DNA of 64,000 bases from Bacteroides faecichinchillae JCM 17102 (GCF_000614145.1 NZ_BAKK01000015.1:1-64000), one strand, 5' to 3'. Counted from the stretch's first letter, positions 10,720-20,714 are shown. Made by a program: numbers and translations. Notes: generated by a model not told the origin, from the sequence alone.

Positions 10720-13409
10720 ATGAAGGACACAAGAATTTTGTTAGGCATCGGATTTATATACTGCTTTTGTAATATCTCGGCAGTAATGTATGGAAAAGGT
10801 AAAGATACAAGTGTTTCTTTTACTTTGGACGAATTAAAGTGTGAGAACTTGATAAATCCTTTGGGAATTGACAATACTACCCCTCATTTTAGTTGGAAAC
10901 TGAAAGGTGGCGGATGGAAAGGAGGGCAAGCCTATTATGAAATTCAGGTAGCGACGGATAGTCTTTTAATCATTCGGGATGAAGCGGATTTATGGAAATC
11001 GGGGAAATTGAAGTCTGACCTTTCAGTAATGCTACCTTACCGCGGCTCACCTTTGAGTTCTCGTTCATTATGCTATTGGAGAGTACGTGTCTGGGACCAG
11101 AAAAAGAAAGTTTCTGCATGGAGCTCCGTAGCGCGTTTTTCTGTCGGTCTTTTGGATAAAAGTCAATTTCATGGTGACTATATCGGATCGTCTCCAGAGG
11201 GAGGACAGGTCTGCGCTCCTTTACTTCGTAAGAAAGTGAGAATGGATCAAGCGGAAACGGCATTCCTGTACGTGAATTCATTGGGTTATCATGAAATTTA
11301 TGTTAATGGGAGGAAAGTAAGTGAGAATGTGCTTGTTCCTGCTGTATCGCAATTGGGGAAACGTTCACTTATTCTTACCTATGATATTACTTCTTATCTG
11401 AAAGAAGGGGAAAATGATCTATTGATTTGGCTTGGCCAAGGATGGTATAAGAAAACTACTTATGGCGCAGCTTATGACGGACCGCTGGTAAAAGCGGAAC
11501 TGGATGTCTTGAGAAATGGTAGATGGGAAGTGCTGACTCAAACGGATCGTTCGTGGAACGGGTGTGAGAGTGGCTATTCGGATACGGGTAACTGGTGTGC
11601 GCTTCAGTTTGGTGGTGAAAAAGTAGATGGGAGAATCTTGCCAGTGGACCTTTCATCCCAGTCTCTTGATCAAAGAAAATGGGCTCCTGTGGTAATCGTG
11701 GATGTTCCTGACCATCTTGTTTCTCCTCAGATGTGTGAGGCTAACAGGATACACCGGGTATTACAACCTGTCTCTATAAAGCAGTTGGGCGAGGGTACTT
11801 GGTTGGTGGATATGGAGAAAATCAGACCGGATGGTTTGAGATGAAGATGCCTGTGTTACCTTCAGGACATGAAGTCTGCATGGAATACAGTGATAATCTG
11901 AACAAAGAAGGAGAATCTGATAAACAAGGCGAGAGCGATATCTATATTTCCGGCGGTCGTCAAGAAGAATGCTTCAGAAATCGTTTCAATCATCACGCAT
12001 TTCGGTATATACGTATTTCCAACCTTCCAGTGAAGCCTGAAATCGGGTGGATGAAGTCTTTGCAGATTTATGGGGATTATCCGCAAACTGCTACTTTTGA
12101 ATGTTCTGACGCTGATTTGAATGCCATTCACGATATGATTCAGTATACGATGAAATGTTTAACATTCAGCGGATATATGGTGGACTGTCCACATTTGGAA
12201 CGTGCAGGATATGGCGGAGATGGAAACTCTTCTACGATGAGCCTGCAAACAATGTATGATGTAGCGCCAACTTTTGTAAACTGGTTGCAGGGATGGGGAG
12301 ATTCTATGCAAGAAGGGGGAAGTTTGCCTCATGTGGGGCCTAATCACGGTGCTGATGGTGGTGGTCCTTATTGGTGTGGATTTATAGTGCGGGCTCCATG
12401 GAGAACTTATATCAATTATAATGACCCGAGATTGATTGAGAAATATTATTCTCAAATGAAAGAATGGTTTAAGTATGTGGACAAATATACTGTAGATGGT
12501 TTGTTGAAACGTTGGCCGGATACACAATATCGAAACTGGTATCTTGGCGACTGGTTGGCTCCGGCAGGAGTGGATGCTGGTGCGCAATCTTCCGTAGATT
12601 TGGTGAGTAACTGTTTTATTAGCGAATGCCTGGACACAATGAATAAGATAGCTTTAACATTGGGAAAAGCGGAAGAAGCTCAAGAATTTGCCAATCGCAA
12701 GGAGAGACTTAATCAGCTTATACACCAAACCTTCTATCGTGCGGACGAAGGCATTTATTCTACCGGTTCACAATTGGATATGTGTTATCCGATGTTGGTA
12801 GGTGTTGTGCCCGATTCTTTATACACTCAGGTAAAAAAGAATATGATAGCTGCTACTGAACAGAAACATAATGGGCATATTGCTGTCGGTTTAGTTGGAG
12901 TCCCTATTTTGACGGAATGGGCTATCCAGAATAAAGAAGCTGACTTTTTTTATCAAATGATGAAAAAACGGGATTATCCCGGCTATCTCTATATGATAGA
13001 TAAGGGGGCTACCACTACTTGGGAATACTGGAGTGGTGAACGTAGCCGGATACATAACTGTTACAATGGTATCGGTACTTGGTTTTATCAAGCTGTGGGA
13101 GGAATCCGCCCGGATGAGACTAAGCCTGGTTATCGTCACTTCTATATTGATCCTCAAATACCAACTGGGCTGACTTGGGCAAAGGTTATCAAAGAATCTC
13201 CTTATGGTACTATTGCTGTCGATTGGAAACTACAAGGTAACCAATTAAATCTTCGTCTTACCATTCCTCCTGGGACAACAGCTACGGTTTGTATGCCTGA
13301 TAGTGCCGTTTCTTGTAGGATAGACGGGAGAAAAGTGAATGTGAAAAATAAAACATTTATGGTTGAAGGTGGGAAATTTAATATTGTATTTGATCTCTCA
13401 TGCTCCTAA
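10720..13409 (+). CDS. GH78 alpha-L-rhamnosidase, one apparent frameshift
   Basis: Removes terminal alpha-L-rhamnose. About 896 residues after repair, starting at the ATG at 10720, which gives a hydrophobic leader; the ORF can extend 11 codons upstream but less plausibly. Layout: Ig-like domain (NPLGIDNTTPHFSWKL), N-terminal carbohydrate-binding domain (GYHEIYVNGRKVSENVLVP), concanavalin-like domain, then the (alpha/alpha)6 barrel with DCPHLERAGYGGDG, where the Glu is the usual general acid, and EYWSGERSRIHNCYNG near the end. A C-terminal beta domain closes the protein. The frame changes at 11815; one G added to GG gives MGENQTGWFE. Its presence among mannosidases suggests a rhamnose-decorated mannan. 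Confidence 0.87.
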
Positions 13410-13542
13410 TCACCTGATTCTTGTATTCTGCCAGATGGTAGTATTTGTGCAGGCTATTGCTTCTTTTTATGAAAAGTATTCTGTAATCAGCTGATATACA
13501 TTAGGTATTGACGAATTATTAAACCTGCATTTGGCCCTTTCT

Positions 13543-13572
13543 ACTCTAATGCATAGATCTTTGCACTAGAGT
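13543..13572. other. Imperfect inverted repeat in the gap after the rhamnosidase gene
   Basis: Arms ACTCTAATGCA (13543-13553) and TGCACTAGAGT (13562-13572) pair at 10 of 11 positions around an 8-base spacer. There is no T run, so a protein-binding site or IS-like scar is as likely as a terminator. The rest of 13410-13637 shows nothing codable. Confidence 0.35.
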
Positions 13573-13637
13573 GATGTATTCCATCTACTTGAGTGGTACG
13601 AATATGACTTTTAGTAGTAAGTACGTAAATAAAGGCT

Positions 13638-14128
13638 TTATAATGTGAAAATGTAAAGTACATAATCTATAAACTTATCCAGACAGGATTTTACTTCCTC
13701 GGCTGTCAGCTGGATAAGCAAAATTTTCCCTTCTTTGTCAATCAGAAAAGTTCCTCCTCCGGCATTACCGACTCTATATTTTCCCATATCCTCCCGGCAT
13801 CATTCAACTCTATAGGATTAGCCAAGGGCACTTGTCTTTAGCAATAGTCCATCCACAAGATGCTCATGGACAATACCGATAATAGTAAAACCTTTATCTT
13901 TATAAGTCTCATAAACAGATATCATGCTGGGAGATGACCGATGACGACAGGGAACCGCACCAAGAAGTCCATAAATCAATCAGAGCCACTTTTCCTCTTA
14001 TTTCTTTGGATAATGTATGATGGAGTCCTTCTAAGTCAGGAGCTGTGAAATCTATATAATCCCCACCGGACTTTATCAAAGTTTTTTGGAGCTTTTATAA
14101 AAGCCGTATTGCTCTTTACGATTTTCAT
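13638..14128 (-). pseudogene. Decayed TlpA-like thioredoxin-fold gene
   Basis: Read on the minus strand across frames, this region yields the C-terminal thioredoxin domain of a Bacteroides TlpA/AhpC-TSA family protein: GGDYIDFTAPDLEG, GKVALIDLWTSWCG, then VYETYKDKGFTIIG, ELNDAGRIWE and LIDKEGKILL. The CxxC redox motif is disrupted: the bases after WCG encode SLSS in the continuing frame, whereas a small shift gives CGPCR. Frame jumps occur near 14067, 13955 and 13830 and further down; at least one needs a base removed, unlike the other interruptions in this window. No long ORF remains. I read it as a real pseudogene. The usual family member is longer, so the N-terminal domain is missing too. 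Confidence 0.7.
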
Positions 14129-14163
14129 GGCTTGGTAACACGAATTTATGCTCAAATTAATTA

Positions 14164-14607
14164 TCAATGTTCGTCCCTATCCTTAATATAGGCACATCCG
14201 TAAATTCTATTTTTACTATATTTCCATATGTAATATAATGCATGTACCTTTCCTTCGTTTTGGATGATAAAATCATATAGTTGCCTGCTTCCCTCATTTT
14301 CCACACAAGCTATAATTTTCCCATTGTCTTTTTTCTTTATTATAATGGCTTTGTCATATTGATTATATCTTTCTGCTATTGCATATCCGTGATGTATTCC
14401 ATAATCAGCCTCTTTCAGGCATTTGTATTTCATTCCGGTGAGTTTGTAATATCCGTATTTTTCATATTTAAGTAAGCGAACACATTCTTCAATAAATGTT
14501 TTATTAGCTCTATGTAGTCTGTAGGTGTTTTTGAGTTTTTTGTTTTCTTTTCGTATAATCCATATGGTAGCTACAATGGTAATGCCGATAAGTAAAATGG
14601 TTTCCAT
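14164..14607 (-). CDS. Membrane-anchored HIRAN-like domain protein
   Basis: A 147-residue protein with one N-terminal membrane segment (METILLIGITIVATIWII) and a basic linker, then a domain resembling HIRAN: LTGMKYKC, GYAIAERYNQYDKAIII, KIIACVENEGSRQL and KVHALYYIWKYSKNRIYG. HIRAN domains are small beta-barrels known from DNA-repair helicases such as HLTF, where they bind 3' DNA ends, and as stand-alone proteins in bacteria. Which role applies to a membrane-tethered copy is unknown. It stands alone between a decayed thioredoxin gene and an AT-rich gap. The HIRAN call rests on the pattern of conserved residues by eye. Confidence 0.6.
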   Translation of the reverse strand: METILLIGITIVATIWIIRKENKKLKNTYRLHRANKTFIEECVRLLKYEKYGYYKLTGMKYKCLKEADYGIHHGYAIAERYNQYDKAIIIKKKDNGKIIACVENEGSRQLYDFIIQNEGKVHALYYIWKYSKNRIYGCAYIKDRDEH

Positions 14608-15058
14608 GAGAGTATTATGATTTAAGATATCCTATAACAAAAATATTCAATAATTTAGTTATTTGTAAATGATTCATGCATAAATAGATTTATTCCATTC
14701 GATTTTTGAGGATGTAAAGTTTATGTTGTTTCTTAATTTCAGGAAGAAGTTTTATTTTTGATTGTCCTAAAAATGAACTATGTCAGGCAATGTTTTTCTT
14801 TCAGAACTCTTCGAATAGTGAACGGTTAGCATTAAAGAGGGCGCACTTTCGACGAGCATAAAATTACTACAATTAAATCTCTCTTTAAACTTTATCGCCA
14901 GTTATTGCGTAATAGCTTCCCAGTTGCTAATGACATGTCTATTTCTTACATATGATATTACGATAAACGAGGAAAACTAGCTTTTCAAGGGAAGTATCTG
15001 AACGGGAACACCCTTGTTGGTTGTTAATTGATTACAAAAGGTTGATACCTTTACTTTA
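14608..15058. other. 450-base gap without a confident gene
   Basis: AT-rich sequence with only short interrupted frames. On the plus strand 14847-14955 reads a helical-looking peptide with TIKSLFKLYRQLL, then a stop, then YYDKRGKLAFQGKYLNG up to 15024. This is suggestive of a decayed coding region but too short to name. Confidence 0.3.
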
Positions 15059-15100
15059 ACAGGCTCTGTAAGAATGTTTAATTCACACAGAGCCTGTTTT
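15059..15100 (+). terminator. Perfect 11-bp hairpin with T run
   Basis: Arms ACAGGCTCTGT (15059-15069) and ACAGAGCCTGT (15087-15097) are exact complements around a 17-base loop, followed by TTTT on the plus strand. It lies 16 bases beyond the stop codon of the minus-strand transporter. It may serve that gene, although the T run favours plus-strand termination. Confidence 0.6.
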
Positions 15101-15115
15101 ATGAAAGGAAGTTAT

Positions 15116-16630
15116 TTATAGTAATTTATTGGAACCAAGTATAATTAACATGGTATATCCTAATATTAGTCCGATTATTCCCATGATTATACCTACTTTT
15201 TCCATATCTTTTTGTTGTATCATTCCTGTGGCATGTGCTAGTGCATTAGGTGGTGTACTAATTGGTAATATCATTGCTAGTGATGATCCGATTGCCACTC
15301 CAATTAATAAAGTCTCTACGCCTCCTAATGATGACAGGTTTTCACGCATACTGATTCCGGCAATAGCGAGAATAGGAACAAGTAAAGCTGCAGTAGCAGT
15401 ATGGGAAATAAAGTTTGCCATAGCGTAGCAGATCAGTCCAGAACCGACAATCATTAGTACAGGAGGCCATGTACTGAATGGAATAGCTTCAATCATATGT
15501 TTAGCCAGTCCAGTCTCTTGCAAAGCTACGCCCAATGCAAAACCACCAGCTACCATCCAAAGTACACTCCAGCTGATCTCTTCCAAATCACGTTTGGTAA
15601 TAACACCTGTTATACAAAATACAGCTACCGGAATCATCGCTACTACATTGGAGTTTACTCCTGTAAACTTGTCGAACATCCACAATAGAACCGTTATAGC
15701 AAAGGTGATATAAACAACAATGGAACGCCAGTCTTTCTTTGCTTCACCTTCAATTTGCAGTTCGATGCTCTTTTGTTTAAATGGGAACAGTCGTAAGAGT
15801 ATAAACCAAGCGATAAATAATACTATTAGAGTATAAGGCAACATAAAACTCATCCATTCTCCAAAACCGATATTTAAGTTTAATCCTTCTGGATCATTCA
15901 AGTATTTTAAAGCAATGGCATTAGGTGGTGTGCCGATAGGAGTTCCCATACCGCCTACATTCGCAGCCACAGGAATGGCCATAGCCAATCCTATTTTTCC
16001 CTTTCCATCTGCCGGGAGTGCTTTTAATACGGGAGTCAAAAAAGTAAGCATCATGGCAGCTGTAGCAGTATTACTAAGAAACATCGAGAATACAGCTGTA
16101 ACGAGGATGAATCCCAATAGTACATATCGTGATTGTGTTCCAAAGGGTCTTAACATAACTCGTGCCAACAATACGTCCAATCCACTTTTGGTTGCTGCGA
16201 TAGCAAGAATGAATCCACCTATAAACAGCATGATGATAGGATCGGCAAAACAGTGCATAATAGATTTATATTTGACAGTTTGTCCCAATTCTTCTGCAGG
16301 AATGTTCTGAGTTAAGAACCATAAACTACTATCGGAAACGGTAAGCAATAGTAATACGACTATTAGTACGGAAGTTGTCCATGCTGGGACAGCCTCGAAT
16401 ACCCACATTAGAGTAGCAAAAATAAAAATTGAAATAAGTCTTTGTTCTATAACAGTTAAGCCTTCTATCCCCAATGTATTAATAGGGAGGAACCATAAAA
16501 TTAGGGAAAGGGTAATAGCTATGGTTAACTTTATACATCGGGCCACTGTCTGATTTTTTGCTAATCGTTTAGCTTTCTTTAAGTCCTGATAAGCTTCTAC
16601 TAGATGGAAACCATGAAAAATCTTGTACAT
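15116..16630 (-). CDS. DASS (SLC13-type) sodium:carboxylate symporter
   Basis: Inner-membrane secondary transporter of 504 residues, a normal length for the divalent-anion:Na+ symporter family, probably importing C4 or C6 dicarboxylates with sodium. It has a soluble basic N-terminal stretch, then roughly a dozen membrane segments in two inverted repeats. The first repeat carries FLSNTATAAMM, the family's SNT motif, with GTPIGTPPNAIAL nearby. The second carries SHTATAALLVP, so the Asn of the second SNT is His here, and ISTPPNALAHATG. It appears monocistronic, with a -7 box at 16660-16667 on its own strand. It is unrelated to the flanking PUL genes. Substrate choice among succinate, fumarate or malate is not readable. 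Confidence 0.85.
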   Translation of the reverse strand: MYKIFHGFHLVEAYQDLKKAKRLAKNQTVARCIKLTIAITLSLILWFLPINTLGIEGLTVIEQRLISIFIFATLMWVFEAVPAWTTSVLIVVLLLLTVSDSSLWFLTQNIPAEELGQTVKYKSIMHCFADPIIMLFIGGFILAIAATKSGLDVLLARVMLRPFGTQSRYVLLGFILVTAVFSMFLSNTATAAMMLTFLTPVLKALPADGKGKIGLAMAIPVAANVGGMGTPIGTPPNAIALKYLNDPEGLNLNIGFGEWMSFMLPYTLIVLFIAWFILLRLFPFKQKSIELQIEGEAKKDWRSIVVYITFAITVLLWMFDKFTGVNSNVVAMIPVAVFCITGVITKRDLEEISWSVLWMVAGGFALGVALQETGLAKHMIEAIPFSTWPPVLMIVGSGLICYAMANFISHTATAALLVPILAIAGISMRENLSSLGGVETLLIGVAIGSSLAMILPISTPPNALAHATGMIQQKDMEKVGIIMGIIGLILGYTMLIILGSNKLL

Positions 16631-16659
16631 AATATTAGAATAAAATTAAAAAAACGTTG

Positions 16660-16667
16660 CAAAAATA
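16660..16667 (-). promoter_or_regulatory. Bacteroides -7 box for the DASS transporter
   Basis: TATTTTTG on the minus strand matches TAnnTTTG and lies 30 bases before the start codon. No good -33 TTTG is seen. Confidence 0.45.
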
Positions 16668-16735
16668 ATTTTTAATTTAATATATAGCTAATCTAATGCT
16701 GAACTTTTTTCTTGTTTTTTTCTTCTTGTAGTTCT

Positions 16736-17005
16736 TTAGTGGAAATACAATTTCTCTAATATTGGTTTTAGAACACGATAAACCGAATTCTCATAAATAT
16801 TAAGGTAAGAGTTATCATGACCTTGTTCTTTGAATCGGTTCTTTAATTGGGTTCTTAAAATCTGTTCTTTGAGGACTAAATCTGGAATATGTATACAGAC
16901 CGCAAACAATAAAGGTGCTTTCCTGGGAATATCTGTACAAATGTGATTTTTTAGGGAGAATGTACCAATATTGTTTTGATTTGGGAACCTATTAGCTACT
17001 TTTCT
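16736..17005 (-). pseudogene. Unidentified C-terminal gene remnant
   Basis: An open frame of 89 codons on the minus strand with no ATG, running from a stop at 17006-17008 to TAA at 16736. Its composition looks protein-like: IPRKAPLLFAVCIHIPDL, then a charged helix LRTQLKNRFKEQG and YRVLKPILEKLYF. It sits against the transposase fragment and may be the 3' end of a gene cut off by that element. I do not recognise the family. Confidence 0.4.
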
Positions 17006-17068
17006 TTATCGTAAGAAGAAAGAATGAGAGATTACATTTGAAAATAGATATCTCATAGGAATCTCTCA

Positions 17069-17698
17069 TTAGTTTATATTGTTGAATAACTGATATTTAT
17101 CTATGGGGAAATGAGAGTATGAGAGATCAAATGAGAAAAACGGTTTTTCTTTAAATATGGTGGTATTCTTCCTATTGTGAATCCAGAATCTTAGTAGTTT
17201 TATTCCCGTTCTGTTGAATATCTGTCTTTTGATCGTTTTAATTTTATTCACTGTCCCCTCCAGTAATCCGTTGCTGAAGGGGATATCAATGGCTACCTGT
17301 ACAGCCTTCCAGTCTTTTTCAATACCATATGCAAAGTTTGTCAGTGCGATATTCCGTGTTGCCTTCGCTTTTTCAATCCACTTTCTAATATCCTTATCAA
17401 AAGTATTCCCATTGATCATACCTCTGAAGTTCTTACACACGCTTAAGAGTTCTTTAATCGGTGGTGAGAACTTATAAAGTTTCGCTAGTTTAGAATTATC
17501 CAATTCTCCCTTTAGAATGTATTGGAGTATCTGATTCTGTGAAACTCTCTGTATTTTACTTTCGTTTTCAATTCTCTCATTATGCTCCTTTACTTCCTTC
17601 CTTTTTTGTTGATACATTTTTCGCAAGCTAAATGTTATCCTTCCAATAAGTGAGCCACTGATTTTACTCCCCATTTGTTCTTGCATGCCAGATTGCAA
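17069..17698 (-). pseudogene. ISL3-like transposase, C-terminal fragment
   Basis: About 209 codons matching the C-terminal half of DDE transposases of the ISL3 group (IS204/IS1001/IS1165): IRKWIEKAKATRNIALTNFA, then the acidic site SNGLLEGTVNKIKTIKRQ, then GIKLLRFWIHNRKN. A full protein would be about twice as long, and the N-terminal zinc-finger half is missing. The first dozen codons overlap, on the opposite strand, the istA tail of an IS21-like element, so the junction lies near 17680. An 11-base inverted repeat, AATGAGAGATT at 17023-17033 and its complement at 17060-17070, spans the end of this ORF and may be part of the element's terminus. Confidence 0.65.
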
Positions 17699-17871
17699 TG
17701 GAATCCAACATGTTCGGGTACAACGAACTTGAAAGTATTCTTGTAAACAGAGAAGATGAAAAGTATCTTGTCCAAATGGAAGGACAGGCTCCCGAACTTA
17801 CCCCTAAACACAGGAATCTCAGAGGTAAGGATTATTTTAACTCTAAAAACATTGATAAAAATGATAAGTAA
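17680..17871 (+). pseudogene. istA C-terminal remnant (IS21 transposase)
   Basis: The last roughly 63 codons of an IstA-type transposase: LACQIAMESNMFGY, then ELTPKHRNLRGKDYF, where the HRNLRG stretch near the end is typical of Bacteroides IS21 IstA proteins. The stop codon overlaps the start of istB by 11 bases, the usual istA-istB arrangement. Everything upstream, including the DDE catalytic core, is gone. Confidence 0.65.
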
Positions 17872-18634
17872 TAATAAGACAAATAGAACTGCCGAAAAAA
17901 ATATGGACAGAATAATGGAGTTACTCTTCAAGTTACGTTTTTACGGTATGCTTGAAACATACAGAAATGACTGTAGGACTACCTTTTCTGATGGCATGAC
18001 AAACGATGAGTTTCTAAAATGGCTTCTTGAAAGCGAATATGATTACAGGTACAATGTAAGCATTGAGCGACTGATAAGGTCTGCAAACTTCAGATATAAG
18101 GCATATATGGAAAAAATAGACTATACAATAAAACGTAACCTTGATAGAAACCAGCTCGAGAGACTTGCTTCTCTTGATTTTATAAGAGATGGACAGAATA
18201 TTTTCATTACAGGAAGCTCCAGAACAGGTAAAAGCTATATAGCTTCAGCCATAGGATATGAAGCGTGTAAAAATGGCATCAAGGCTTTGTATTCCAATGC
18301 GTCAAAGCTTATGTGACAGCTTAAAATATCCAAAACCAAGGGTACTATAGAATCTGAGATGAAAAAAATTGAAAAGTGCTCGCTGCTGATTCTTGACGAT
18401 CTGTTTCTTATAGGACTGGATGCTAAGGAAAGGTCAATCCTTATGGAAATAATAGAAGACCGGCACGGATTAAAATCCATCATAATAACATCACAACTTC
18501 CTGTCGAAAGTTGGTATGATGCAATTGGAGATCCTACCGTAGCTGATGCAATCCTAGACAGAATGGTACATACAGCACACAAGATTGAACTTACAGGAGA
18601 TTCTGTAAGAAAGATTAATGCTAACAAGAAGTAG
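17861..18634 (+). pseudogene. istB-like AAA+ ATPase with an in-frame stop
   Basis: IstB is the ATPase helper of IS21 transposition. From the ATG at 17861 the frame gives about 257 codons, normal for the family, interrupted by TGA at 18314-18316 where Trp is expected (SKLM-stop-QLKISK). Walker A is ITGSSRTGKSYIA; a Walker B-like segment is CSLLILDDLFL; the C-terminal part has SIIITSQLPVESWYDAIGDP and DRMVHTAHKIEL, both typical. Unlike other interruptions in the window this one is a substitution, not a frameshift, and the element is already truncated, so it is a true pseudogene. Confidence 0.78.
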
Positions 18635-18663
18635 TATCTACTATAGATAATTTTAATTGAAAC

Positions 18664-18744
18664 TGACCCAGGTTAAAATGCATTTTTCTCTCCATAAATC
18701 CAATATTTTTTTGATGGGTCAATTAGGAGTATAATAGTGGGTCA
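18664..18744 (+). repeat. IS21-type right-end repeats
   Basis: TGACCCA at 18664-18670 is followed by TGGGTCA at 18715-18721 and 18738-18744. The two direct copies are 23 bases apart and the first copy is inverted. Multiple short terminal repeats of this sort are usual at IS21-family ends and mark the right boundary near 18745. The remaining 18745-18926 is AT-rich leader sequence that presumably holds the promoter of the next gene. Confidence 0.5.
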
Positions 18745-18926
18745 AACGACTTTATATTTTCCAATATTCAAAAAAATAATTAAATATTTTTAGTGGTATA
18801 ATATTTTATAATCGTTCTTAAGACAAATACGCAAACTATAGGCTCGTTATAAAAATAACTAATAATGATGAATTTTACCGATTTAAGAGTTTATAAACAT
18901 TTTATTAACCGCTATTTCTATTGTAT

Positions 18927-20714
18927 ATGAAAGGCTTATTTTATTTTTTCTTGTCTATTGTGGGAATGTGGATATTCTCATCTTGTGCAGAAGATTTCTT
19001 GGACGAGACTGAAACCAAAAGTCTAGATCGAGAAGCTGTTTTTGCTGATAGTACTTATACAGCAGGTTTTCTGAGTCAGATTTATGTTGATATTGGTTAT
19101 GATGTTCATCATAATCGATATGGAGGTCATGGAGGTTTGCAAACTAGCAGTGATGAAGCTGCATATAAAGCAAATACAGGCTTGTCGACCGATATTTTGT
19201 TTGCTACCGGAACTGTCAATCCGGTTGCAGTAGAGAAAAATGATGTTTGGAGGATTGCTTATCGAAACATTCGTCGTGTGAATTTATTCTTGAAGTATGC
19301 TGACAATAGCCGGATGGATGCTAAAGTCAAGAATGAATATAAAGCAGAAGCGCGTTTCTTACGTGCGTGGTATTATGCAATGTTGATCCGGCATTATGGA
19401 GGAGTTCCTTTGATTGGTGATGATTTGTATGAAACTGTTGATGAGGCTCGTAAAGCTCGTAATTCTTATGCTGATTGCGTGGAATATATTGTAAATGAGT
19501 GTAAGGAGGCTGCAAAAGAATTACCTTCTACAAGGGGCGGTCGTAATTTCGGTCGCATCAATAAAGGTATCTGTTATGCGACGATTTCACGTGTACGACT
19601 TTATGCGGCTAGTAAATTGTATAATGGAAGTGATTTTGCTCCTGCTGATTATCCAAAAGAATTGGTAGGTTATCCGGAATATTCTAAGGAACGTTGGAAG
19701 GAGGCCATAGATGCAGCGCTTGAAGTAATAAAAATGCAACAATATAATGTCTATGTCCGTAATACGGACGAGAATAATAATCCTTATCCTGGATGGGGAT
19801 ATTATGCGCAATTATTACCTTCCGATTATTATACTAAAGTAGGGATTGAGGTGTATAACAGTACTATTTTTGAGAGAAAAAGAGGTAGTGGTCAGGATAC
19901 TAATTTTTGGTTTGCTCCGCCTAGTACGGGAGGAAATGGTATTGGGGGATATATTTATTATGATTTAGCCAAGTTGTTTCCGATGGCAGATGGTACACCA
20001 ACAGCAGAGAGTGATGATTATGATCCGGCAAATCCTGCTGTTAATCGTGACCCACGTTTTAGATTTACAGTGACATATGATGGATGTATTATGAAAGACC
20101 ATTATGATGACATTGAAATCAATACATCTGTAGGTACAAGTCAAGATGCTATATACCGTGGAACTCCTACCGGATTATATACGCGTAAATTCTTGACACT
20201 AATAAGCGCTGCCAATCAAATCGGTACGGGTGGTCCGCAATCTCGTCCGTTGATTCGGTACACTGAAATCTTGTTGAATTATGCAGAGGCTGTTAATGAG
20301 TATTACGGACCCAATCATAAGGATGAGATTGGTGGACAGGAAATCAGCCCATACATCGTTTTGCGGAAGATTCGTGAATGTGCTGGTATAGAACCTGGAA
20401 AAAACAATACTTATGGAATAAAAGATAATATGACGCCTCAAGAAATGGAGGAGGCTATTCGTTTAGAGCGTAGGTTGGATCTGGCTTTCGAAGGACATCG
20501 CTTTTTTGACGTACGGCGTTGGATGATTGCAGAAGAAACAGATAATAAAATGATGCATGGGATTGAAATTACAAGGAATCCTGATGGGACTAAATCATGG
20601 CGGGAAATTGATGCTCGTCAGCACGTGTTCCGTAAGGCTATGTATTTTTATCCGATACCATATGAGGAAACTGTGAAGTCTGTTGATTTATTGCAGAATC
20701 CGTATTATGAATAG
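18927..20714 (+). CDS. SusD/RagB-like surface glycan-binding lipoprotein (1)
   Basis: Outer-membrane lipoprotein that caps a SusC channel and binds glycan. 595 residues from the ATG at 18927, chosen over the TTG two codons upstream. The signal peptide ends at lipobox FSSC. SusD signs: AEARFLRAWYYAMLIRHYGG in the first TPR region, PRFRFTVTYDG, RYTEILLNYAEAVNE, and the C-terminal LERRLDLAFEGHRFFDVRRW followed by YFYPIPYEE. It is the first gene of the transport cluster, placed just after IS debris and ahead of two lipoproteins and a SusC. Having SusD before SusC is the reverse of the usual order. Confidence 0.92.
   Translation: MKGLFYFFLSIVGMWIFSSCAEDFLDETETKSLDREAVFADSTYTAGFLSQIYVDIGYDVHHNRYGGHGGLQTSSDEAAYKANTGLSTDILFATGTVNPVAVEKNDVWRIAYRNIRRVNLFLKYADNSRMDAKVKNEYKAEARFLRAWYYAMLIRHYGGVPLIGDDLYETVDEARKARNSYADCVEYIVNECKEAAKELPSTRGGRNFGRINKGICYATISRVRLYAASKLYNGSDFAPADYPKELVGYPEYSKERWKEAIDAALEVIKMQQYNVYVRNTDENNNPYPGWGYYAQLLPSDYYTKVGIEVYNSTIFERKRGSGQDTNFWFAPPSTGGNGIGGYIYYDLAKLFPMADGTPTAESDDYDPANPAVNRDPRFRFTVTYDGCIMKDHYDDIEINTSVGTSQDAIYRGTPTGLYTRKFLTLISAANQIGTGGPQSRPLIRYTEILLNYAEAVNEYYGPNHKDEIGGQEISPYIVLRKIRECAGIEPGKNNTYGIKDNMTPQEMEEAIRLERRLDLAFEGHRFFDVRRWMIAEETDNKMMHGIEITRNPDGTKSWREIDARQHVFRKAMYFYPIPYEETVKSVDLLQNPYYE

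Larger units (their letters stand above)
17680..18744 (+). mobile_element. Truncated IS21-family element
   Basis: The 3' part of an istA-istB pair plus right-end repeats survives. The left end and most of istA are replaced by an ISL3-like fragment on the other strand. istB carries an internal stop, so the element is dead. Confidence 0.7.

Noticed and set aside
1..13409. Calling the split GH38, GH92, GH2, SGNH and GH78 genes pseudogenes
   Set aside because: Each break is repaired by restoring one or two bases, and the same kind of break hits genes that must work, such as dxs and tatC.
14847..15024. A MORN-like or YwqK-type antitoxin gene from YYDKRGKLAFQGKYLNG
   Set aside because: Only one repeat-like segment, with a stop before it and no start; too little to call.
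17069..17698. An intact transposase gene
   Set aside because: Only the C-terminal half of the family is present, and its first codons run over IS21 sequence on the opposite strand.
18314..18316. TGA as selenocysteine in the istB-like gene
   Set aside because: Trp or similar is expected there, the element is truncated, and no SECIS-like hairpin is evident.
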